This document shows, in pieces, positions 1 to 7,961 of a stretch of 37,247 nucleotides of DNA. Origin of the DNA: Deltaproteobacteria bacterium (lineage in GTDB: Bacteria > Myxococcota_A > Polyangia > DRWM01); NCBI GenBank assembly GCA_019310245.1, contig JAFDER010000002.1, positions 1 through 37,247 on the forward strand. Direction: 5' to 3'. Under the pieces are notes generated by a model. It made no database searches. It had not been told where the DNA came from and was given only the letters and a program-made list of their open reading frames with translations. The number at the start of each line of letters is the position of its first letter. The stretch's first letter is position 1. The position numbers and the translations under genes are program-made.

Positions 1-240
1 CTCCACCGTCACGAGTGGAAGCCCCATGTCCTTGAGCAGCCTCTTGTCCCGCTCGAACATCTTGCGGAGCGTCTCCGGCTCCGGCTCGGCCGAGCCGAGC
101 GGCACGTACAGCTCGCGCAGCCGCTCCATGATCTCATCGCGCGTGAGCGGCTTGCCCGCGGCGAGCAGAGTGGCCACGAGGCTGAACACCCTCTCCGCGG
201 GCAGCGGCCGCGCCGCTCCCGCCCTGCTGCGTACCGACAT
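1..240 (-). CDS. WYL-type HTH transcriptional regulator, N-terminal part (cut by window edge)
   Basis: Eighty codons are visible from ATG at 240 down to the window edge, open throughout. The translation begins MSVRSRAGAARPLPAERVFS and continues with LLAAGKPLTRDEIMERL and KMFERDKRLLKDMGLPL. This is the pattern of the N-terminal winged helix of WYL-domain regulators (PafB/PafC-like), where a 'FERDK..L..LG.P' segment follows the recognition helix. The WYL ligand-binding domain would lie outside the window and is not seen. It lies downstream of the 820-aa gene on the same strand with a 63-bp gap. A TATGAT hexamer lies about 22 nt before the ATG, but with no good -35 box. The track's 139-aa ORF over the same bases is a different frame and a shadow. 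Family assignment is from N-terminal sequence only. Confidence 0.75.
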   Translation of the reverse strand, partial: MSVRSRAGAARPLPAERVFSLVATLLAAGKPLTRDEIMERLRELYVPLGSAEPEPETLRKMFERDKRLLKDMGLPLVTVE

Positions 241-303
241 CCTATGAAACCTCGACCGCGAACATCATACAGGGACGCTGGGACAATCAGCCACCCCCGG
301 AAC

Positions 304-2766
304 CTAGCGCATGAGCCTCGAGAGCAGGGCCACCACCGCGAAGGCGCTGTCGAGCCTCTGGCGGTGGTCCACCAGATCACGCCCCACGCCTCCGGCGGCC
401 TTGCCCGGCACGGGCAGGAAGTGGTCATTCACGCCCGGCGTCACCACGAGCCGGAGCGCGAGGTGCCTTCCGAGCTCGAGGGCCAACTCGTGGACGCGCT
501 CGTTCCCGTCGCCTCCGGGCCCGAGGCGCAGCGCCTCGACCGAGGCCGCGGCCGAGAGCACGTCCCTGGCTCCCGGCATCCCGCCGCCAAGATGGCCTCC
601 GGCCAGACCGTGCGACAGGGCCTCCGCCTCCGTGATCAGGCACCCGGAGGCCAGCAGCCGCGCACCATCGCTCGCCGCAGCCTCGGCGGCGTGGCCGGGC
701 ACGAGGTCCCTCGCATCCGACGCGGCGAACGCCACCCAGGGGACGTAGCCGGCGAGCCTCGTGCACGCGGTCGGCGTGCGCCACGTACCGGACAGGACTT
801 TTTCGACGAACACCGCATGCGCGGCGAACCCGCGCTGAAGGGCCGGCCCGATGCGCGGATCGTCGATGAGTGAAGAGGCACGCGACAGCGCCAGGAGGGC
901 CATCCCGGTGTCCTCGGGCTCGTCGAACGCGTGGAGGCCGTGATCATTGATCACGAAGTGGGATTGGAACGATCCGTCCTCGCGCTGCATCATGAGGATG
1001 AAGCCGACGAGCCCCTGGACGAGGGGCCCGAGCCGGGCCCGTCTCCCCGACCCGGGATCGCGGCCGATGTGCTCGACGAGGCCGAGGAGGGCGAGAGAGG
1101 CGGTCCCGAGGCGGGCCGTGCCGCCGTGGACCACGAACACGAGCCCGTCGGGCACCGCGGTCTCTTCCTGACCGCCGGGCCTCCAGCCGCTCACGGCCAC
1201 CGGCCTGCCCGTCACGTCCACGGGGCCGCAGTGCGTCAGGACCTGGTCCCGTCCAATCGGAGGCAGCTCGGGAGGCTGCGTCTCGGTGGGATCGAGCCCG
1301 GCCCCAGAACAGGCACGCAGCCACCTCATCATGCGGCCCAGGGCGCGGTCCGCGGCCTGCGCGAGCGCGCCGTCCTCCAGGGCCCGGGCCGCCTCGTTCA
1401 GCGCCTCCATGCCCAGCCCGTGCAGGTGTGCATCCTCCGCGGCGCCGTCCTGCGCCTTGCCGAGCCGGAGCTGATCGCGGACCGGATAGTAGCTCTGCCT
1501 GAACGCGCCGCCGGCTGACATGTCGGAGGCGATCTTCGCCGCGACGCGGGCGAGGAGCGCGGACGGATCCTCGCGCGGCGGCTGCGCGGCGATGCCCCGG
1601 CTCATCCGCATCGTTCCGCCCCCGGGCTCCTTCTCCATGACGTGGATGGACCTGAACACATCGAGGGACACATACGGCCTCTTGCCCAGATCCTCGATCT
1701 TGCCCAGGCGCGCATCCAGAAGCACGCGCTCCACCATCCGCACGCCGCCCTTCCTGGACCAGTAGATCGCGTCGGACGGCAGCCTGATCCGGAAGCCCTT
1801 CCGGCCGATCGCCCGGCCCTTCTGCGGAGGTCTCCAGCCCAGGGCCAGGCCGGTGACGCCGGGATCCAGCACACGGTCGAGGAACGCACGGAACGTCTCC
1901 GCGTCCACGTCCTCGCCGAGGTGATCGATGAGGGTGAAGGAGTGCAGCACGTGGAGCTCGATCCGGAAGCGCTTCAACGCCCCGGCGAGCGGCCCCTCCC
2001 GAGCGGCGTGCGCGCGCTCGAAGCGATCGGCGATCCCGTCGGCCGCATCCAGGACGGCATCGAGGAGCGAGAGGCCGACGCCCGTCGCGGAAAGGTCCTG
2101 CCGGATCTGGTTCGCCCTGGCCGTCCTGACGGGCTTCGGCTTCAGCCCCTCGATCTGGAGCGCAACCTCGACGCCGTCCGGCCCGTGCTCGGCGAGAGCA
2201 CCCCGAGGAGCCCGGGCGCCCGAGGCTTCGCGGGTCGCTCCCGCGAGCCTCAGCCGAGCCGCGCCGACGAGGAAGTCCAGCACGTCGTCGTCCACCCGCG
2301 GCGCGGCGCGCGGCGCGTACAGACCTGCTCCGGGTCGGAGCATGAGCGCGTGGAAGTGGAGGCCGGGCCTGAACCCGGCGAGTCTCGCCTGGACCGAGGG
2401 CGGTCCGGGAGGCTGCCCCGCGTCGAGATCCGCTTTCACGACCACGCCTCCGTAGCCTCCGGCGCGGAGCGCCCGTGCGAAGGCCTCCTCGTCCGTCCCG
2501 CGCGCCAGCTCGAGCAGGGCCGGCTCCTCGTCCGCGAACACGATCTCGAGCGGCTCCACCCTCGTCGTCCCGAGATCTCCGCGATCGGACAGCACGAGCA
2601 CCTTGCCCGCGGCCCTGAGATGGAACTCCCACTCCGAGAGCTTCTCGAGGGTCTTCTGCCTCTGGCACAGGGACAGAAAGGCCACGACGGCGCCGGTCCC
2701 GACCAGGAACCAGGTGATGAAACGCGAACGGAGCTGCCCGTTCCTGTGCTCAGGCCTGTCGGTCAC
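304..2766 (-). CDS. Membrane-anchored 820-aa protein with C-terminal alpha/alpha-toroid-like region, function unknown
   Basis: I do not recognise this family. GTG at 2766 follows the aminotransferase stop by 9 bp and has a TAGGAG site upstream, so it is probably co-translated with it. One hydrophobic segment at about residues 16-36 (ITWFLVGTGAVVAFLSL) suggests an N-terminal signal anchor. The middle (about 60-480) shows no motif I can name. The C-terminal 280 residues contain QREDGSFQSHF and a run of helical segments such as EDTGMALLALSRAS, which resemble the (alpha/alpha) toroid repeats of prenyltransferase/terpene-cyclase-like and lanthionine-synthetase-like proteins. No catalytic residues can be assigned. 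Several Arg/Lys-rich stretches and a GWRPPQKGRAIGRKGF segment lie near residue 310. The fold call is inference; the reading frame is well supported by operon position. Confidence 0.7.
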   Translation of the reverse strand: MTDRPEHRNGQLRSRFITWFLVGTGAVVAFLSLCQRQKTLEKLSEWEFHLRAAGKVLVLSDRGDLGTTRVEPLEIVFADEEPALLELARGTDEEAFARALRAGGYGGVVVKADLDAGQPPGPPSVQARLAGFRPGLHFHALMLRPGAGLYAPRAAPRVDDDVLDFLVGAARLRLAGATREASGARAPRGALAEHGPDGVEVALQIEGLKPKPVRTARANQIRQDLSATGVGLSLLDAVLDAADGIADRFERAHAAREGPLAGALKRFRIELHVLHSFTLIDHLGEDVDAETFRAFLDRVLDPGVTGLALGWRPPQKGRAIGRKGFRIRLPSDAIYWSRKGGVRMVERVLLDARLGKIEDLGKRPYVSLDVFRSIHVMEKEPGGGTMRMSRGIAAQPPREDPSALLARVAAKIASDMSAGGAFRQSYYPVRDQLRLGKAQDGAAEDAHLHGLGMEALNEAARALEDGALAQAADRALGRMMRWLRACSGAGLDPTETQPPELPPIGRDQVLTHCGPVDVTGRPVAVSGWRPGGQEETAVPDGLVFVVHGGTARLGTASLALLGLVEHIGRDPGSGRRARLGPLVQGLVGFILMMQREDGSFQSHFVINDHGLHAFDEPEDTGMALLALSRASSLIDDPRIGPALQRGFAAHAVFVEKVLSGTWRTPTACTRLAGYVPWVAFAASDARDLVPGHAAEAAASDGARLLASGCLITEAEALSHGLAGGHLGGGMPGARDVLSAAASVEALRLGPGGDGNERVHELALELGRHLALRLVVTPGVNDHFLPVPGKAAGGVGRDLVDHRQRLDSAFAVVALLSRLMR

Positions 2767-2775
2767 CCGGGGCTC

Positions 2776-3981
2776 CTATGGGGCTGCAAGCCTCTCCACG
2801 GCCCTCGCGAGCCGCGCGACTCCCTCCTCGACGTCCTGCATGGCCGTGGCGAACGAGAGCCGGAGATGGCCTTCCGCTCCGAAGGCCGACCCGGGCACCG
2901 TGGCCACGTGCTCCTCCTCGAGGAAGTAGCGCGCCAGGGCCTTGGAGCTCCCGACCGGGCTGCCGTCGGGCAGGAGGCGTTCGAGAAGAGGCGAGGCGTC
3001 GACCCAGAGGTAGAAGGCGCCCCTGGGAACGTGGGGGCTCATGCCCTCAATGCGTGAGATTCCCTCGATCATCACGTCCCGCCGCGCCCGGTACTGCTCG
3101 ATCCAGCCGTCGAGGAAGCCCCGGTCGCCCTTCAGCGCGGCCACCGCGGCCTTCTGCGCGAAGGTGGCGGGACCCGAGGTGGTCTGTCCCACGATCTTGG
3201 CCATGGCCTTGACGAGCTCGGGCGATCCGATGAGCCACCCGATGCGCCATCCCGTCATGGCGTACGTCTTGCTCACGCCGGTGACGACGGCGAAGTCATC
3301 GAGCCTGTCGGGATGGAGCGAGAGCGGCGAGACGTGCCCGGCTCCGTCGAAGAGCAGGTCCTCGTAGATCTCGTCGGACAGCACGGCGATGCCGAGCTCG
3401 AGCGCCCTGTCCACGAGGGCGGACATCTCGTCGCGCGAGTAGACCGAGCCGGTGGGGTTCGACGGGGAGTTCACGATGACCGCCCTCGTTCTCGGCGTGA
3501 CGCTGCCGGCCAGGGCATCCGCCGACAGGAGGTATCCCGCGTCCGCGGGGCACTCCACGATCACGGGGCGCGCCGAGGCCGACCGGACCATCGTGGGGTA
3601 GGAGACCCAGTATGGCGCCGGCACCACGACCTCGTCGCCGGGATCGAGGGAGGCCTGGAAGAACACGCCCAGGGCGTTCTTAGCTCCCACCGTGACGACC
3701 ACGTTGGAAGGCGTGAGCGCGAGGCCGAGCCTCTCGGAGTAGACCTCGGCCACCGCAGACCTGAGCTCCGGCAGGCCGGCGGTCGCCGTGTACCCGGTGA
3801 AGCCGTCCCTGACGGCCTGGAACGCCGCGTCGCAGATGTGGCCGGGCGTGCCGAAGTCCGGCTGGCCCGCGGCAAAGGCCACCACGCTGTGGCCCGCCGC
3901 CTTGAGCTCCGCGGCAAGGGCGGAAATCTCGAGAGTTGGCGAAGACTCCATCTCGCGGATCTTCTTCGAAACCCGGATCAT
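2776..3981 (-). CDS. Class I/II PLP-dependent aminotransferase (aspartate aminotransferase-like)
   Basis: This is a fold-type I PLP enzyme that probably transfers the amino group of aspartate or a related amino acid to 2-oxoglutarate in the cytoplasm. Motifs in order are AAGQPDFGTP near residue 38, GAKNAL near 99, NSPSNPTG at 171-178, SDEIYEDLLFDG near 202, and the Schiff-base lysine K238 in GVSKTYAMTGWRIGW. From ATG at 3981 the protein is 401 aa, the normal length for subgroup I-gamma aspartate aminotransferases, and starts MIRVSKKIREMESSPTLEI as the family does. The track's GTG at 4008 adds nine residues and has no better ribosome site. It sits between tatA and the 820-aa gene on one strand. 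Substrate could also be aromatic or prephenate-like; sequence alone does not settle it. Confidence 0.93.
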   Translation of the reverse strand: MIRVSKKIREMESSPTLEISALAAELKAAGHSVVAFAAGQPDFGTPGHICDAAFQAVRDGFTGYTATAGLPELRSAVAEVYSERLGLALTPSNVVVTVGAKNALGVFFQASLDPGDEVVVPAPYWVSYPTMVRSASARPVIVECPADAGYLLSADALAGSVTPRTRAVIVNSPSNPTGSVYSRDEMSALVDRALELGIAVLSDEIYEDLLFDGAGHVSPLSLHPDRLDDFAVVTGVSKTYAMTGWRIGWLIGSPELVKAMAKIVGQTTSGPATFAQKAAVAALKGDRGFLDGWIEQYRARRDVMIEGISRIEGMSPHVPRGAFYLWVDASPLLERLLPDGSPVGSSKALARYFLEEEHVATVPGSAFGAEGHLRLSFATAMQDVEEGVARLARAVERLAAP

Positions 3982-4048
3982 GACGGTGCACCCATTCCCG
4001 AACGGCACCTATCGAGGAAGATCGTGAAGGGAGTTTCGCCGGACGGGA

Positions 4049-4246
4049 TCAGTCGGAATCGTCCTCGTCCCCCGACTCGATCTTCTTCTTGCCCTCGTCC
4101 TCGTCGCCGCTCTTCTTGAGGCCTTTCTTCAGGTTCCTGACTCCCTCTCCGATGCTGCGACCGAGAGCGGGGAGCTTGCTGGGACCGAAGAGAAGGAGAA
4201 TGACGGCGATGATGGCAAGGATCTCCCAGTGTCCAAATCCGAACAT
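4049..4246 (-). CDS. tatA: Twin-arginine translocase subunit TatA
   Basis: A 65-aa protein begins MFGFGHWEILAIIAVILLLF. It has the TatA layout: a short periplasmic N-terminus, one transmembrane helix (about 6-22), the hinge FGPSKLPALGRSIGEG, an amphipathic helix, and a charged tail ending DEDDSD. TatA oligomers form the conduit for folded proteins exported by the Tat system. The start at 4246 is preferred over the track's 4273 because it has GGAG about 9 nt upstream and matches the family N-terminus. No tatB or tatC is in the window, so the partner genes are elsewhere. It is divergent from nadE. Telling TatA from TatB/E on this length and hinge is fairly safe. Confidence 0.93.
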   Translation of the reverse strand: MFGFGHWEILAIIAVILLLFGPSKLPALGRSIGEGVRNLKKGLKKSGDEDEGKKKIESGDEDDSD

Positions 4247-4322
4247 CGATCTGTCTCCGCCCTCTCGGGGCACTCATAGCACATAAGGCCATGGACAGGA
4301 AGGGCAGCGGCCTCCGGCTGTC

Positions 4323-4351
4323 TTGATGGGGCGGGGGCCGCGCGATACACT
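4323..4351 (+). promoter_or_regulatory. Candidate sigma70-type promoter of nadE
   Basis: TTGATG (4323-4328), a 17-bp spacer, then TACACT (4346-4351). The -10 ends 7 nt before the nadE ATG at 4359, so the predicted transcript begins at or within a base or two of the start codon. There is no Shine-Dalgarno-like sequence in the 7 nt. Confidence 0.6.
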
Positions 4352-4358
4352 CCACGGC

Positions 4359-5996
4359 ATGAAGATCGCTCTCGCACAGGTCAATCCGCTCGTGGGGGAC
4401 GTGGCCGGCAATGCCTCCCTCGTGCGCGAGACGATCGCCCGGGCGGGGGGCCGCGGCGCCCGGCTCGTCATCTTTCCCGAGATGGTGGTCTGTGGGTACC
4501 CGCCGAGGGACCTGCTGGAGCGGCCTGCCCTCGTCGAGCGGAGCGAGGAGGCGGTACGGGATCTCGCGCGGGCCACGGCGAACGGACCCGCGGCGCTCGT
4601 CGGACACCCCGCACGCAACGAGGTGGACGGCCAGAAGCCTTTCCTCAACGCCGTCTCGCTGCTCGCCGGCGGACGCGTGCAGTCGCGCTACGTCAAGCGC
4701 CTCCTGCCGAGCTACGACGTGTTCGACGAGGACAGGTGGTTTGCCGCCGGAGACCGGCCGGGGATCATCGACCTGGAGGGCCGGGCCCTGGGCATCGCGG
4801 TGTGCGAGGACATCTGGAATCACGGCACGCACGTCCCGCGTCCCCTGTACGCCCAGGATCCCCTGGAGGACCTGGCGGGAGCCAAGATCAGCGTGATCCT
4901 CAACCCGAGCGCCTCCCCGTTTGCCCTGGGAAAGCCTGCGCTGCGCGAGAAGATGCTCGCGGACGTCGCCCGCAGCGTCGGGTCGGGCGTGCTGTTCGTC
5001 AACCAGGTGGGAGGAAACGACGAGCTCGTCTTCGACGGGGGCAGCCTGGCCGTGGACGCGCAGGGTCGGACCCGTGCGCGGGGACCCCTGTTCGAGACAT
5101 CGCTCCTCGAGGTCACGCTGGACGAGGACGGCGGACTCGGTGGCGAGGCGTCCGAATGGCCCCAGAGGCGCGAGGAGATGCTCAGGCTCGCCATCGTGAC
5201 GGGGCTTCGCGACTACGTACGCAAGTGCGGCTTCGAGGACGTCGTCATCGGGCTGAGCGGCGGCATCGACTCGGCTCTCGTGGCGTGCCTGGCCGTCGAC
5301 GCCCTGGGGAGCAGGCACTTGACCGCTGCGGCGATGCCCTCGCGATTCTCGTCGCAGGGAAGCCTCACGGACGCACGGGATCTCGCCGGGAGGCTGGGCA
5401 TCCGCCTCGAGGAGATCTCCATCGAGCCCGCCTTCGAGGCCATGCTCGAGATGCTCGCTCCCCACCTCGAGGGCTCTGGTTCCGGACTCGCGCAGGAGAA
5501 CCTGCAGGCACGCATCAGGGGAACGATGCTCATGGCCCTCTCGAACAGGCACGGGAGCCTGGTGCTGGCGACGGGCAATAAGTCCGAGCTGGCCGTGGGC
5601 TACTGCACGCTCTACGGTGACATGGTCGGCGCCCTGGCGCCCATCGGAGACATCCTCAAGACCGACGTCTACACGCTGGCCCGGCACCTCAACCGCGGGG
5701 AGGAGATCATCCCTTCCGCGATCATCGACAAGGCGCCGAGCGCGGAGCTCAGGCCGGACCAGACGGACCAGGACGCGCTGCCTCCGTACGACGAGCTCGA
5801 TCTCGTCCTCAGGCAGGTCCTCGAGCAGGAGCCTCCGCAGGGCGCAGACGTGAGCAGGGACACGCAGGAGAGGGTGCGCGCGATGGTGCGGGCGGCGGAG
5901 CACAAGCGCCTCCAGGCGCCGATCGTGCTCAAGGTGTCCAGCCGTGCCTTCGGGCCGGGGCGCCGCTATCCAGTGGCCCAGGGCTTCAGGCAGTGA
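4359..5996 (+). CDS. nadE: Glutamine-dependent NAD+ synthetase
   Basis: The enzyme converts deamido-NAD to NAD using ATP and ammonia released from glutamine, the last step of NAD synthesis. The N-terminal nitrilase-fold glutaminase shows the triad Glu41 (IFPEMVVCGYP), Lys113 (YVKRLLPSYDVF) and Cys149 (GIAVCEDIW). The C-terminal synthetase domain has the PP-loop SGGIDS at 300-305, LATGNKSELAVGYCTLYGDM, and KAPSAELRPDQTDQDALPPY near the end. At 545 aa it is the length of the bacterial two-domain form. The ATG at 4359 opens MKIALAQVNPLVGD, as in the family; the track's upstream start has no support. The smr gene begins inside its stop codon (GTGA), so the two are translationally coupled. Confidence 0.97.
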   Translation: MKIALAQVNPLVGDVAGNASLVRETIARAGGRGARLVIFPEMVVCGYPPRDLLERPALVERSEEAVRDLARATANGPAALVGHPARNEVDGQKPFLNAVSLLAGGRVQSRYVKRLLPSYDVFDEDRWFAAGDRPGIIDLEGRALGIAVCEDIWNHGTHVPRPLYAQDPLEDLAGAKISVILNPSASPFALGKPALREKMLADVARSVGSGVLFVNQVGGNDELVFDGGSLAVDAQGRTRARGPLFETSLLEVTLDEDGGLGGEASEWPQRREEMLRLAIVTGLRDYVRKCGFEDVVIGLSGGIDSALVACLAVDALGSRHLTAAAMPSRFSSQGSLTDARDLAGRLGIRLEEISIEPAFEAMLEMLAPHLEGSGSGLAQENLQARIRGTMLMALSNRHGSLVLATGNKSELAVGYCTLYGDMVGALAPIGDILKTDVYTLARHLNRGEEIIPSAIIDKAPSAELRPDQTDQDALPPYDELDLVLRQVLEQEPPQGADVSRDTQERVRAMVRAAEHKRLQAPIVLKVSSRAFGPGRRYPVAQGFRQ

Positions 5997-6673
5997 GCCG
6001 CAAGAGGCGACAGGACCCTCCTCCACCCGGTAGACACAGGCCGTTCGAGAACCTCGAGGTTGCCCGGAGGGAGCGGACCCGGACGGAGCGGACCCGGACG
6101 GAGGCGCAGACGCCCCGCGGCGGTGCGGGCGCAGGGGCATCCGGAGACGACGATCTCTTCCTGGAATCCGTCGAGGGGGTCACGCCGCTCGTGGACGCCG
6201 CCGGCAGACCTCCCTCACCCGAGCCCAGGCCGGCGCGCCTGCCGGACGAGGACGGCGAGTGGCACACGTTCGCTCGCGATCTTCTCAAGGGCAACGTGGG
6301 GTTCGACATCCGGTGGTCGGACGAGTTCGTCGAGGGCTGCATCCAGGAGGTGAGCCGGGAGACCATGCGCAGGCTGCGGCGCGGCGAGTTCGCATGGCAG
6401 GATCACCTCGACCTGCACGGCATGACCCGCCAGGAGGCCAGACTGGTCATCGAGGACTTCATCGAACGTGCGCGCAGGAGGAGCATGCGCTGCGTGCTCA
6501 TCGTCCACGGCAGGGGAAAGGGCTCGCACGGAGGCCTGCCCGTGCTCAAGGAGAAGCTCGTGGCCTGGCTCGCACGTCAGGGAGGCATCGGCTCGAAGGT
6601 CCTGGCGTTCACGTCCGCGCGGCCGTGCGACGGGGGGTACGGCGCGATGTACGTGCTGCTCAGGAGTGGATGA
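5993..6673 (+). CDS. Smr-domain protein (small MutS-related)
   Basis: A 226-aa protein with a C-terminal Smr domain, a fold linked to nicking-nuclease activity on DNA or RNA. The domain shows LDLHGMTRQEA near residue 140, LIVHGRGKGSHGG near 165, and a conserved end AFTSARPCDGGYGAMYVLL. The N-terminal 60 residues are basic and low-complexity, including a perfect ERTRT repeat encoded by a 15-bp tandem duplication. The GTG start overlaps the nadE stop by 4 bp (GTGA), so it is read as part of a nadE operon. Stand-alone Smr proteins of this type resemble E. coli YdaL/SmrB, some of which act on stalled ribosomes or mRNA. Which role applies here cannot be read from the sequence. Confidence 0.9.
   Translation: MSRKRRQDPPPPGRHRPFENLEVARRERTRTERTRTEAQTPRGGAGAGASGDDDLFLESVEGVTPLVDAAGRPPSPEPRPARLPDEDGEWHTFARDLLKGNVGFDIRWSDEFVEGCIQEVSRETMRRLRRGEFAWQDHLDLHGMTRQEARLVIEDFIERARRRSMRCVLIVHGRGKGSHGGLPVLKEKLVAWLARQGGIGSKVLAFTSARPCDGGYGAMYVLLRSG
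6071..6100 (+). repeat. 15-bp perfect tandem duplication inside the smr gene
   Basis: GAGCGGACCCGGACG occurs twice back to back and is followed by a partial third GAG. It encodes ERTRT twice in the low-complexity N-terminal tail and keeps frame, so copy-number change would not break the gene. Confidence 0.9.
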
Positions 6674-6709
6674 GATGAAACCACCCGGCACGGCGGACGC
6701 ACAAAAGTG

Positions 6710-6737
6710 TTGAAATCGAGGTCAAGCTCCCTATACT
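6710..6737 (+). promoter_or_regulatory. Candidate sigma70-type promoter of the Cys-rich lipoprotein gene
   Basis: TTGAAA (6710-6715), a 16-bp spacer and TATACT (6732-6737) lie 39 bp before the ATG at 6777. The leader contains GCGGAGG, so this gene has a conventional leader and Shine-Dalgarno site. Confidence 0.65.
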
Positions 6738-6776
6738 AGAGCAGTTTCGAGAATACCACCCGACGCGGAGGTTGCC

Positions 6777-7331
6777 ATGAACGCCAGTGTGAAGCTCCTC
6801 GTGCCAGGCCTTGCAATGGCCCTGCTGCTGGCCGGCTGCGGCGGCAACGGATCGTCCCCGACGGACACCGCCACCGAGGACATGGGCACGGATCTCAGCG
6901 ATGCGGCCGACACGGCGGTGGAGCCCACGCCGGATGTGACGCCCGAGGTGACACCGGATCCAGCGCCTGACTCCACGAGCGATCCCGCCGTGGACACGAG
7001 CACGGGAGGCATCGTCGGCGATTCATGCTACTCCTCGACCGACTGCTCCGAGGTTCCCGGGGCCGGCAGGCTGTGCATGAACACCATCGGCGGCATTCTC
7101 AGCTTCCCGGGCGGCTACTGCTCGGCCGTGTGCACCAGCTCAGCGGACTGCGGAGCCGGTGCGGCCTGCGTGGATCTCTACGGCATCAACAACTACTGCC
7201 TCAAGGAGTGCTCCGCCCCCTCGGATTGCAGGATCTCGGAGGGCTACGATTGCACCACCCTGCCGAGCGTCACGGGGGGCCCCTACTGTGCGCCTCCCTC
7301 CCCGGACCCCGAGTCCACCACCGACTACTAG
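6777..7331 (+). CDS. Cys-rich secreted lipoprotein with acidic/Pro-Thr linker
   Basis: The 184-aa product has a type II signal peptide ending LLLAGC, with the lipidated cysteine at position 21. Next comes a low-complexity linker of Asp, Thr, Pro and Glu (about 25-82) in which PDVTPEVTPDPAPD is typical. The C-terminal 100 residues hold 12 cysteines spaced as DSCYSSTDC, GGYCSAVC, SADCGAGAAC, NYCLKEC, SDC, YDC and PYC. Twelve cysteines suggest six disulfides in an exported domain. Such lipoproteins with 'ssDCg.ga.C' repeats are common in myxobacteria and relatives, and their functions are mostly unknown. The start is set by GGAGG 7 nt upstream. It runs towards the HTH/receiver-like gene and ends 36 bp before it. 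Confidence 0.9.
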   Translation: MNASVKLLVPGLAMALLLAGCGGNGSSPTDTATEDMGTDLSDAADTAVEPTPDVTPEVTPDPAPDSTSDPAVDTSTGGIVGDSCYSSTDCSEVPGAGRLCMNTIGGILSFPGGYCSAVCTSSADCGAGAACVDLYGINNYCLKECSAPSDCRISEGYDCTTLPSVTGGPYCAPPSPDPESTTDY

Positions 7332-7334
7332 TCT

Positions 7335-7350
7335 GCCGCGGATCCGCGGC
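7335..7350. terminator. 16-bp perfect palindrome between convergent genes, possible bidirectional terminator
   Basis: GCCGCGGATCCGCGGC lies 3 bp after the lipoprotein stop codon and 17 bp before the stop of the convergent HTH gene. As RNA it can form a 6-bp GC stem with a GATC loop on either strand. There is no following T-run, so an intrinsic terminator is only a suggestion. Confidence 0.4.
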
Positions 7351-7367
7351 GCGAAGTCCTGGATGGA

Positions 7368-7961
7368 TCAGGTCTTGAGGAGTGCCTCGAGCGTGGACCT
7401 GAGCTCCTTCATCGAGGACTTGGCGATCCATCCGTCCACGCCCATCTTGCCGGAGTCTCCCGGGCCCGGCTGCCTGTCGGAGCACAGGATGACCCGGCAG
7501 TTCTCGGTCGCCGTGAAGCCGCGCAGGGACTGGACGATTCCTCCGGCACCCTGGGGCACGGCATCCGCATCCAGCACGATCACATCCGGAGGCACCTGGC
7601 CGGCCCGGAGACCGAGATCCATCATGCTCTCGAAGACCTCCACCTCCATGTCCGGCCCGCAGGCGCGCCGGACCGCTCCGGAGAGCGGGGTGTCCAAGAC
7701 CAGCGCGTACACGGCGGGCCTCCTGGGCAGCAGCTCGTCGGGAACGGGGTAGCTGAAGCGCCTGAGAAAGTCGATCACGTCGGCCCTCCTGAAGCGCAGG
7801 TGTCGGCCCGGCGTTCGAAAATGCTCGATCTGCTGGCGATCGACCCAGTTATGGATGGTCTTGAGGTCGACCTTGCAAAAGCAAGCCACCTCCGGGGCCG
7901 TGAACAGATCATCGTCAGACATGGGAAAGGCCTTCTGATCCTTGGGCTTCTTCTTTCTCAT
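7368..7961 (-). CDS. DNA-binding protein: excisionase/BldC-like HTH plus receiver-like domain
   Basis: The 197-aa protein has two parts. Residues 17-72 (LFTAPEVACFCKVDLKTIHNWV ... GRHLRFRRADVIDFL) form a MerR-type winged helix of the excisionase/BldC class. Residues 82-196 look like a response-regulator receiver: a possible phospho-acceptor Asp131 in DVIVLDADAV, a Ser161 at the end of the fourth strand (VILCSD) and Lys181 in GWIAKS. The usual N-terminal acidic pair is reduced to one Asp (LVLDTPL, D90), so metal binding and phosphorylation may be weak. ATG at 7961 has GGAGG upstream. No kinase gene is nearby. It probably regulates transcription, perhaps including its own AT-rich upstream region. 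Target genes are unknown. Confidence 0.85.
   Translation of the reverse strand: MRKKKPKDQKAFPMSDDDLFTAPEVACFCKVDLKTIHNWVDRQQIEHFRTPGRHLRFRRADVIDFLRRFSYPVPDELLPRRPAVYALVLDTPLSGAVRRACGPDMEVEVFESMMDLGLRAGQVPPDVIVLDADAVPQGAGGIVQSLRGFTATENCRVILCSDRQPGPGDSGKMGVDGWIAKSSMKELRSTLEALLKT

Noticed and set aside
1-240. Palindrome GGCTCGGCCGAGCC in the WYL gene as a regulatory site
   Set aside because: It lies inside coding sequence and arises from GSAEPE-type codons; nothing else marks it as a site.
3978-6140. 720-aa minus-strand ORF antisense to nadE
   Set aside because: Antisense to nadE and overlapping tatA in another frame; no motifs.
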